Below, piece by piece: positions 56,286-64,000 of a stretch of 64,000 nucleotides of DNA. The stretch spans positions 3,286,001 to 3,350,000 of the forward strand of contig NZ_CP007151.1 in assembly GCF_000830985.1 (NCBI RefSeq), read 5' to 3'. The translations under genes were made by a program, and so were the position numbers. The first letter of the stretch is position 1. Every line of letters starts with the position of its first letter. The stretch comes from Marinobacter similis (GTDB lineage Bacteria > Pseudomonadota > Gammaproteobacteria > Pseudomonadales > Oleiphilaceae). The notes under the pieces were generated by a model. The model was not told where the DNA came from and searched no databases. It saw only the letters and a list, made by a program, of their open reading frames with translations.

Positions 56286-58909
56286 GTGATTCGGGTAGAA
56301 CTGCCGGCGCTGATTGGGCGCCTGAATGAGACTTGCCGGGTGGCCATGGAGGCCTCCGCGGCGTTATGTATCAGTCGTCAGGGAGCGGAGATCACCCCCG
56401 CCCACCTGCTGTTCAAACTGCTGGAAACTCCACTCTCTGATGTGCGCCAGATTGTGGTAAGCACGGGCGTGGACCATCAACAACTGCTGCCGTTGGTCGG
56501 TGACAGTCTGATGGGGGAGCGCCAGTCTGCGGAGCCGTACCCCTCGTTTTCGCCGCTGCTGATTGAATTGCTTCAAGATGCCTGGCTATTGGCTTCGGCC
56601 GAACTGGGCCATTCAGAGCTTAGATCCGGAGCGGTGTTCGTGGCTCTGCTGCTGAACGCTGACCGTTACCTGGTGCCGCCGGTGAGCCGTGCGCTGAGTG
56701 AAATCAATCGGGAACAATTACGACGTCAGTTCGATGCACTGACTGAAGGTTCATCAGAGCAGCCGGAATCGGTTGGTGACACAGCAGCGCCCGTAATGCC
56801 AGCAACTGATCTGGAAGCGCTGACCCGTTTCGCCACCGATTTCACCCAGTTGGCTCGAGACAACAAGCTAGACCCGGTGGTGTGTCGGGACGCTGAAATC
56901 GACCAGATGATCGATATCCTGTGCCGACGCCGAAAAAACAACCCGATTGTGGTTGGTGACGCCGGGGTTGGCAAAAGTGCGGTGGTCGAGGGCCTGGCCC
57001 TGCGTATCGTAAACGGCGATGTGCCCGAGCGACTGGCCAGTGTCGCGCTTTGGACCCTCGATATGGGCGCCTACAAGCGGGTGCTTCGGTGAAGGGTGAG
57101 TTCGAAAAGCGCCTGAAAGGTGTGATTGAGGCCGTTAAAGCCTCGGCCACGCCGATCATTCTGTTCATCGACGAGGCGCATACGCTGATCGGTGCCGGCA
57201 ACAGTGAAGGTGGTTCAGATGCCGCTAACCTGCTCAAGCCCGCACTGGCCCGCGGAGAACTGCGGACAATTGCCGCAACCACCTGGCGCGAGTACAAAAA
57301 ATACTTCGAGAAGGATCCGGCGCTCAGTCGTCGTTTTCAGCCGGTGGCATTGGATGAGCCCTCACCGGAGCAGGCCATTCACATCCTGCGCGGTCTGCGT
57401 TCAGTGTATGAGGAAGCTCACCGGGTTCTGATTGCCGACAGCGCTTTGAAGGCCGCCGCTGAAATGTCTGCGCGTTATCTGGCAGGGCGTCAATTGCCGG
57501 ACAAAGCCATTGACGTGCTGGATACCGCCTGCGCCCGCATCAGCCTGAACCTGAGTACCCCACCCCGCAGGCTCAGTCATGCCCGCAGCGAGCTGCACCA
57601 GCTCACAATGGAGCAGGAACTCCTGGCCCGGGAACGCAGCCTGGGGCAGCACGTAGATGCTGACCGGGAGGCAGAGCTTGAGTCCCAGCTCCAGACCTTG
57701 CGAGCTGACGCAAAGGAGCTTGAGCAACGCTGGGAAGTTCAACGGCAGCTGGTGACCCAGCTGATCGACATCCGCCAGCGGCTGTTGTCGGATTCAGAAG
57801 CGGAAACCTTGGCGAACGACCAGGACAGCGCTGAATCGGGTTCCGATTTGAGTCAACAGGCTGCCGCCATTGAGCAGGAATTGGCGACCTTGCAGGCGGA
57901 CGAACCTCTGGTGCATCCCCGTGTCGATGCCCGTCAGGTGGCAGAAGTCATCGCCGATTGGACTGGTATTCCGGTGAACCGGATGACCACCGACGAACTG
58001 CAAAAAATCACCATGCTGCCGGACTATCTGCAGGCTCACATCAAGGGTCAGGGTACAGCCATAGATTGCCTGCACCAGCACCTGTTGACGGCGCGTGCAG
58101 ACCTTCGTCGACCCGGGCGGCCGATGGGCGCGTTCCTGCTGGTGGGCCCCAGTGGCGTGGGCAAGACCGAGACCGTGGTACAGCTGTCCGAGTTGCTGTA
58201 CGGCGGACGTCAGTTCCTTACCACCATCAACATGTCAGAGTATCAGGAGAAACACACCGTATCCCGGTTGATTGGCTCGCCCCCTGGCTACGTCGGCTTT
58301 GGCGAAGGCGGCATCCTGACCGAGGCCATCCGTCAAAAACCTTATTCCGTGGTTTTGCTGGATGAAGTGGAAAAGGCGCACCCGGAGGTGCTGAACCTGT
58401 TCTACCAGGCCTTTGATAAGGGTGAGCTGGCCGATGGCGAAGGTCGGCTTATCGACTGCAAGAACGTGGTGTTTTTCCTGACCTCGAATCTCGGCTATCA
58501 AACCATTGTGAAGCATGCGGATGCACCCGCGCAGATTGAGCAGGCGCTCTATCCGGAGCTGGCCGGCTTCTTTAAACCCGCATTGCTGGCCCGGATGGAA
58601 GTGGTGCCTTACCTGCCCCTGAACGACGACACCCTCAATCGCATTGTCGACGACAAGCTCGAGCGGCTCGCGGCGCAGATTCGTGCCCGCTACCAAACCG
58701 AGGTTGTGTTGGAGGCCGGGCTGGTTGAGGCCATCCGCGCCAGGGCGACGCGGAGTGAGAACGGCGCCCGGATGCTGGAGTCGATCATTGAGGGCGAGTT
58801 GTTGCCACCGGTGTCACTGGCATTGCTGGAAAAGCTGGCAGCCCGGGAGCCGGTTGGCAGGGTAACGCTGAGCGTTACCGACAACTGTTTTTCAGGAACC
58901 GTCGAGTAG
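56286..58909 (+). CDS. tssH: TssH (ClpV), T6SS sheath-recycling AAA+ ATPase (frameshifted in this sequence)
   Basis: About 874 residues after repair; GTG start at 56286. Clp N-domain, first ATPase with [13 protein letters not shown] and the lid motif [19 protein letters not shown], a coiled-coil middle domain, second ATPase with [11 protein letters not shown] and [17 protein letters not shown]. Break near 57071 (GCCTACAA to GCCCTACAA) restores [18 protein letters not shown]. It disassembles contracted sheaths. Confidence 0.95.
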
Positions 58910-58927
58910 CGACTAGGGAACAGAATC

Positions 58928-60501
58928 ATGGGACGGATGCAGATGGAGCTGCACACCGGCATTGATCTTGCGGTGGCACTGATCAGGCAGAGCACCTTGC
59001 CGACGCTGCTGGAGACAGCTACCGCGCAACTCACGAGAGTCTTCGGCCTGACCCGGTGCTGGGCGCTGGAACTGGATCTTAGCGGCCGCACCCTGCACTG
59101 CGCGGAGCTGGCGGAACGGGGCGAGTTTGACTGTGCCGATTTCAGTCACCCCTTCAGCCATGTCCTGCGCTCCGGGCAGGCTCGAGAGTTATCCCGGGCT
59201 GCCAGTTACCGGCTGGATCATGCGGGGTTTCAGGCGTTGTTTGATGCCAGTGATCGACCCCGGTCGCTGTGGATCGAGCCGTTGGTTGGAGCAGATGGCC
59301 GTACCCTCGGTGTACTGGTGTTGTGTCGGGATGAACCAGAGTGGAACGGGATCGTTGCCCAGCCACTGTACAACGGCTTGACGACAGTGCTCACACACCA
59401 GTGGGTAAGCCAGTTACAAAGCCGCGATCAGGTCTGGCAGCGGCGAATGCTCAAGCGGTCGCTAGATACTCTGCACGGCGCCGACAGCCTGCGCCGGGGT
59501 TGTGAGCGGCTGGCACAGGAGTTGGTAGGCAACTCCGTGGCCATGAATCAGCTCAGAGCCAGATTGTCCGTGCGGCAGGCAGCCAGCTTTCGGTATTGGT
59601 GCAGGGTGAAACCGGGTGTGGCAAGGATGTGGTGGCCCGTGGCATCCACAATCTGTCGGAGCGAGCTAAAGGGCCGCTAGTGGTCGTTAACTGTGCGGCC
59701 ATCCCGGATACGTTGCTTGAAAACGAGCTTTTCGGGCACACCAAGGGCGCCTTTTCCGGTGCCGACCAAGCCAAGGATGGGCTTCTGACGCAGGCCGACG
59801 GAGGCACGCTGTTTCTGGATGAAATCGGCGATATGCCTCTGGCGCTGCAGTCAAAGTTGCTGCGGGTTCTGGAGAATCGAACGTTCCGTCCGCTTGGCGC
59901 CCAGGCCGAACAGCATTCAGATTTTCGGCTGGTGGCTGCAACGCACCAGCCGTTGCAGCGCGGGATCGAAGACGGTCGTTTCCGCCGGGACTTGTTTTAC
60001 CGGTTGAGTCAGTTTCCGCTGCGGGTGAGTCCTCTGCGGGAGCGACCTGAGGATCTGGAAGCCCTGAGCCGTCATTTCATCCGGCTGTATTCCAGCCGTG
60101 AGGGTTCCGGCCCGGTGGGCATCAGCAGTCATGCCCTGCAAAAGCTGCAGGAGTACGACTTCCCGGGCAATGTTCGGGAACTGCGCAACATCATCGAGCT
60201 GGCGTGCCTGCAAACTCCCGCCGGAGACGATATCCAGCCGGAGGTGCTGCGTCTGGAGGATCTGTTTGGTGAGGACAGTGCCCAGTTCAGCGCCGAGGTT
60301 GCGCCTAAAACCCGGCCCTGTGGCCCCGATACCGAGGACATTCGCGATCTCAAGGCGGCCGCCCAGGCGTTCGAGGCCGCCATTATTCGTCAGCGCTTGG
60401 AACAGTATGGCGGGAATCGCGCCCAGGCGGCCGAGAGTCTCGGTTTACCCAAGCGCACCCTGGCGCACAAGTGTCTGAAGTATCAGGTTGTCGACCTATG
60501 A
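58928..60501 (+). CDS. vasH: VasH-like sigma-54-dependent activator (frameshifted in this sequence)
   Basis: About 524 residues after repair: N-terminal GAF-like sensing domain (about 1-190), AAA+ domain (Walker A GETGCGKDVVARGIH, Walker B TLFLDEIGDMP) and Fis-type helix-turn-helix (NRAQAAESLGLPKRTLAHK). The sigma-54 contact loop reads GAFSGA instead of GAFTGA. Break near 59590 in a T-run. V. cholerae VasH drives hcp operons; the candidate promoter upstream of tssB is an obvious further target. Confidence 0.93.
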
Positions 60502-61117
60502 GACTTTTCACGGTCTGTATCGCGGCGTTGTTCGCCGGTTTGGTGCCGGCGCCAGCGATGGCGAATCTGATGGAGGGCGCTCGCGGCTGTGCCCAGGAGA
60601 CCAACCGCTTGGAGCGCCTTGCCTGCTATGACGATCTCTTTGGCATGCCCACCGAGACTGCTCGCGAAGCACGTTTACCCCGGGGCAATCAGCCTGAGCG
60701 TTGGCGCCAGGCGTTTGCCCAGGCTGGGGAGCGACAAGCAGTGGTGTATCGCAATACCGGTGATGCTGCCGGGCATCTGGTAACCGTTGGTGCCCTGGGC
60801 ACGCAGCCGCCAAGGCCCTTGCTGGTGTTGCAGTGCCACAACAACATTACCGAGCTGGCGCTGATGCTGCCGAGTGCGTTGAATGCCGAGCGGATAACGC
60901 TGGATTTAGGCAGCGGGCAAGCCGACTGGCGTGTTCGCGGTGGCGGCTACCTGGTGAGTGGCGGCCGCGGCTACCTGCAATTCGATCGATCAAGGCCATG
61001 GCGTCGGTAGCGGACATCACCCTGACGGCCAACACGTCCGAACTGGATGGCCTGGTGTTCGACCTGTCTGGTTTCAGTGACGCTATTCAACCGCTCCGCT
61101 CGGCGTGTGGCTGGTAG
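60498..61117 (+). CDS. vasI: VasI-like T6SS accessory protein (TagO/VCA0118 family; frameshifted)
   Basis: About 206 residues after repair. Signal peptide (LFTVCIAALFAGLVPAPAMA), then CAQETNRLERLACYDDLFGM, a signature of this family, and a beta-rich domain ending LPAIRSIKAMASVADITL. The break near 60978 (GGCTACC to GGCCTACC) is repaired by one C. ATG overlaps the vasH stop. Periplasmic; the role in assembly is not settled. Confidence 0.88.
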
Positions 61118-61150
61118 ATACATGTGCTTGGCAGGTAGAGGGAACTGAAG

Positions 61151-62578
61151 ATGCAGGTTGTTGTACAACATCCGTATGCGGAACAGGTGCTGGCACCGTT
61201 GAGCGGTGACCTGGCAATGGGGCCCAAACTCGAAGACGACGTGGCCCTGGAGTTCCTGGAAACCGAAATAATGAAAATGGGGTCCCTGGCCCACACCGAA
61301 ATTGACTGGCAGAAGGTGGAAAGCGAGGCGCTCAAGATTCTGTCGGATCGCAGCAAGGATCTGCGCGTCCTTGGTTTCTTGATGTTGGGCTTGCAGCGGG
61401 GCGGTGATGGCGAACGTTTTGCGCTGTCCCTGTACCTATTGCAACAGGTCCTGCAAAACTGGTGGGACCAAGCCTGGCCGTACCCGGGAGATCGGGGCAA
61501 ACGGTCGCGTACCATGATGTTTTCCCAGATGCTGCAGCGAAGCGGAAAACATGCCGCGGGACTGTCGTTTGATAGCAGTGTTGGCGACGGCCGTGAGTTC
61601 TGCCTGGAACTGATTGAGCAGCTGCTTGCTCGTGCTGTGGATCTGCAATTGCCCCAAGACCCCATCGGTGATCTCCGGCGGGCTGTTGAAAAATTGCCAA
61701 AAGCGAGTGAATCCGCACCCGCCGGTTCTCAGCCGTCGCACACCGAAACACCAGCGCCTGCAAGTACCGAAAGGCCGGTTCAGGCCGCCGTACCAAGTCT
61801 GGGGGCGCTGACCCTGGATCCCGGCAATGAACGGGCGACCCGGCAAAGTCTGCTCAAGGTTGCCGACCTGCTTACCAATAGTACCCCGGACAGTGCTCTG
61901 GGATATCGGATGAGGCGTTACGCTATCTGGCACGGCATCACCAGCGTGCCGCCGACCCGGGATGAGGTACGAACGGACCTGGCAGCGGTCAGCCCGGACC
62001 GGGTGGCCGAGTATCGGGAATGCCTGGATAAAGCTCCCGATGCCGACTTGTGGCAACGGATTGAGCAGAGCCTGTCGGTAAGCCCGTTCTGGCTTGATGG
62101 CCACTGGTTCAGCGCCCGCACGGCTAGCGCATTGGGTCACGAGGCCTGCGCACAGGCTATTCGTGAGGATGTGAAGGCCTTTGTCGAGCGGCTGCCGAAA
62201 CTGACTGAACTGGCATTCAACGATGGCACACCTTTTCTGGGGAGCGGGGCAGCCGATTGGCTCTGGGCCGCACCAGCGGGAAGTGTAGGTAAGGGGGCCA
62301 GTGCCAACCCGTGGGAACTGGCCTTTGATCAGGCCCGGGAACTGGTGTCGAAAAACTCACTGCCTGCGGCCATGCAGTTGATGGATGAAGGGCTGGCGAA
62401 GGCCAGAGAACCGCGCGATCGCTTTTACTGGCGTTTGACCAATGCCCAGGTGCTTAAAGAGGCGGGCCTCGGCGCACTGGCGACGCAACAAATTGCAGAC
62501 CTGCATTCGCAGGTTCAGGAGTTGGCGCTCAATGAATGGGAACCAGCGTTGATTCGGCAGCTGGATCGGCTGGCCTGA
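61151..62578 (+). CDS. tssA: TssA (VasJ), T6SS baseplate/tube assembly cap protein
   Basis: 475 residues, intact. ImpA N-terminal region (DRSKDLRVLGFLMLGLQR, WWDQAWPYPGDRGKRSRTMM), a Pro/Ala linker near 195-215 and the C-terminal VasJ domain (NPFWLDGHW-like segment reads SPFWLDGHWFS; then PWELAFDQARELVSKNSLP). TssA primes baseplate and tube polymerisation. Same position as VCA0119. Confidence 0.92.
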   Translation: MQVVVQHPYAEQVLAPLSGDLAMGPKLEDDVALEFLETEIMKMGSLAHTEIDWQKVESEALKILSDRSKDLRVLGFLMLGLQRGGDGERFALSLYLLQQVLQNWWDQAWPYPGDRGKRSRTMMFSQMLQRSGKHAAGLSFDSSVGDGREFCLELIEQLLARAVDLQLPQDPIGDLRRAVEKLPKASESAPAGSQPSHTETPAPASTERPVQAAVPSLGALTLDPGNERATRQSLLKVADLLTNSTPDSALGYRMRRYAIWHGITSVPPTRDEVRTDLAAVSPDRVAEYRECLDKAPDADLWQRIEQSLSVSPFWLDGHWFSARTASALGHEACAQAIREDVKAFVERLPKLTELAFNDGTPFLGSGAADWLWAAPAGSVGKGASANPWELAFDQARELVSKNSLPAAMQLMDEGLAKAREPRDRFYWRLTNAQVLKEAGLGALATQQIADLHSQVQELALNEWEPALIRQLDRLA

Positions 62579-62609
62579 TCAATAGAAACATCAGGGAGTT
62601 ATTGCAGGA

Positions 62610-64000
62610 ATGGAAACCATGTGGAGAAAGGTTTTACTCATTGGCGGCAGGCTGCTGCCTTACCTTCGGAGCGCCGCGCCATTGGCCCTGGCCCTGGGGG
62701 TGATTGCGTTGCTGGTAGCCACTTGGTGGCTGGGGCCGAGCTGGCCCATGAATGGCGAGTACCCTCTGGCCGCGTGGCAGATGCGAGCATTGGTAACGCT
62801 GGGTGTCATCCTGGTGGTCGCAATGGTCTGGGGCTTCATGCTAGCCAGTAGACTACGCAAAGTGGACAGCGCCAAGGCCGAAGCCGAGCAGGAACTCGAA
62901 GACCCCATCTTGCCCTATGAGCGCCGGCAGCAACGGCTGCTGGACCGTCAGCTTGCATCGTTAAAGAACAATTTACCCGGCCGCAAAGGCGTTTATCGTC
63001 TGCCCTGGTACCTGGTGATGGGTTTGGAGGACGCCGGCAAGAGCAGTCTGATTCAACGCTCGGGGCAAACCTACACGCTGACTAACGTGACCCGAAACAG
63101 CCGCGCAGATCACAACCCCATTGGTTTTGACTGGTGGATTGGCGATGACGGCGTACTGATTGATCCTGACGGTGAATTGTTGAGTCAGGGCTATGATGAT
63201 GGCGCCGGGTCTGAGCTTCCTCACCGGCTCTGGCAGCATTTTATCTACTGGTTAGAACGCAATCGCCCGCAACGACCGCTGAACGGGGTGGTTTTGACCG
63301 TGGATGTGGCGAGTCTCAGCGTCACCAGTGAATCCAAGCGCAAGGCGCAGGCCATCTTGCTGCGAACGCGATTGCGAGAATTGATGGAGCAGCTAGGGTC
63401 CCGGCTGCCGGTTTATGTTTGCTTCACCAAGATGGACTTGCTGTATGGTTTTGGCCCTCTGGTGAAAGGGCTGAGCAAGGAGGAAAAGGAACAGGCGCTC
63501 GGCTTTACCTTTGCGCTGGGCGACCGGCTCGACAACGACGACTGGCTGAGCGAATTCGCCGAACGCTTTGCCGCGCTGAGCAACCGGCTTTCTCAGCGCT
63601 TGCCGGATGTGCTCGCGGATCTTCACGATGCTGAAGACAAGGCTGCGGTGTATTCCTTTACCCGCCAACTCGCTGGTTTGAAGCCGACCCTGGAAGGGTT
63701 TCTGGCCGAGCTGCTGTCCTCCGATGCGTTTTCAACACCGGCGCTGGTTCGGGGTACCTACTTCACGTCTGTGGTTCAGGAAGGTGTCCCGGAAGATGCC
63801 TTCGTGTCGGCGGCGGCAACCAACTATGGCATGGCTACGCCGATTCAGCCGGCACAACGTACGGGACAGAGTGCCAGCTTGTTTGCCCACTCCCTGTTCC
63901 CGAACATCATCTACCGGGAAGCGGGCCTTGCCGGTGATAATCACCGAGTCATTCGTCGACGTCAGCACGCAGTCGCAGCGGCAGCTGTCTTGGCCATCAG
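62610..64000 (+). CDS. tssM: TssM (IcmF/VasK), T6SS inner-membrane protein (5' part)
   Basis: First 463 codons; open to the right edge. Two N-terminal membrane helices (LALALGVIALLVATWWLG and LVTLGVILVVAMVWGFML), then the cytoplasmic GTPase-like domain with Walker A MGLEDAGKSSLIQ and the IcmF segments LTVDVASLSV and VYVCFTKMDLLYGF. The periplasmic domain lies beyond the window. ATG 62610 and ATG 62619 are both possible starts; the second has better ribosome-site spacing. Confidence 0.95.
   Translation, partial: METMWRKVLLIGGRLLPYLRSAAPLALALGVIALLVATWWLGPSWPMNGEYPLAAWQMRALVTLGVILVVAMVWGFMLASRLRKVDSAKAEAEQELEDPILPYERRQQRLLDRQLASLKNNLPGRKGVYRLPWYLVMGLEDAGKSSLIQRSGQTYTLTNVTRNSRADHNPIGFDWWIGDDGVLIDPDGELLSQGYDDGAGSELPHRLWQHFIYWLERNRPQRPLNGVVLTVDVASLSVTSESKRKAQAILLRTRLRELMEQLGSRLPVYVCFTKMDLLYGFGPLVKGLSKEEKEQALGFTFALGDRLDNDDWLSEFAERFAALSNRLSQRLPDVLADLHDAEDKAAVYSFTRQLAGLKPTLEGFLAELLSSDAFSTPALVRGTYFTSVVQEGVPEDAFVSAAATNYGMATPIQPAQRTGQSASLFAHSLFPNIIYREAGLAGDNHRVIRRRQHAVAAAAVLAI

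Noticed and set aside
49503..58909. T6SS cluster as a decayed pseudogene island
   Set aside because: All breaks are short homopolymer losses of the type also seen in housekeeping genes (ftsX, pckA), and both sides of each break remain well conserved.

Overview
The window looks like chromosomal DNA of a marine gammaproteobacterium close to Marinobacter. This is judged from protein similarity recalled from the family, high GC, and Pseudomonas-like gene neighbourhoods (pilGHIJK-chpA beside gshB-tonB-yqgE-ruvX-pyrR-pyrB-pyrC'). The genus is inferred, not proven. No tRNA, rRNA, CRISPR array or intact insertion sequence was seen.

Layout. 1-6814 (minus): a Chp-type chemosensory cluster for type IV pili, pilG-pilH-pilI-pilJ-pilK-chpA, with chpA running off the left edge. 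7109-12893 (plus): glutathione synthetase, a TonB3-like protein, YqgE, RuvX and pyrimidine genes pyrR-pyrB-pyrC', where pyrC' encodes a metal-site-dead dihydroorotase homologue. 13105-17892: an unusual TRAP-type uptake system (periplasmic binding protein, TatT-like lipoprotein, fused DctQM permease) with an HU gene inserted on the other strand. 17952-25291: pckA, hslO, hslR, a HAD nucleotidase, mutM, a fatty acid desaturase and rsmD. 25451-29445: ftsY-ftsE-ftsX-rpoH, rpoH having a near-ideal sigma-E promoter. 29567-34557: tartronate-semialdehyde reductase and hydroxypyruvate isomerase, an OmpR-type two-component pair, a small helical protein and greB.

34866-44591 is the most original stretch. 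A YfiR-like periplasmic protein, a histidine kinase, a stand-alone receiver and a receiver-GGDEF-EAL protein form a probable signalling chain to cyclic-di-GMP. They are followed by an acetolactate-synthase-like ThDP enzyme and two tandem citrate-synthase-fold proteins that both lack the catalytic His/His/Asp residues. A TonB-dependent receptor converges on these genes. 44947-46765 holds small genes: a secreted protein, a lone integrase SAM-like domain, an acyl-CoA-binding protein and a DUF4442 hotdog protein.

46931 to the right edge is a type VI secretion locus, tssB-C-E-F-G-FHA-J-K-L-H-vasH-vasI-tssA-tssM. Its order is the same as the Vibrio cholerae vas cluster, including the sigma-54 activator, and a sigma-54-like promoter precedes tssB. 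hcp, vgrG and effectors are not in the window.

Sequence quality. About thirty conserved frames are broken, including ftsX, pckA, pyrB and nearly every T6SS gene. Almost every break is repaired by lengthening one short homopolymer by one base; a few loci (in the binding protein, tssG and tssJ) need two bases. The pattern points to homopolymer under-calling in the source sequence rather than gene decay. Broken genes are annotated here as single spanning CDSs with the break position given.
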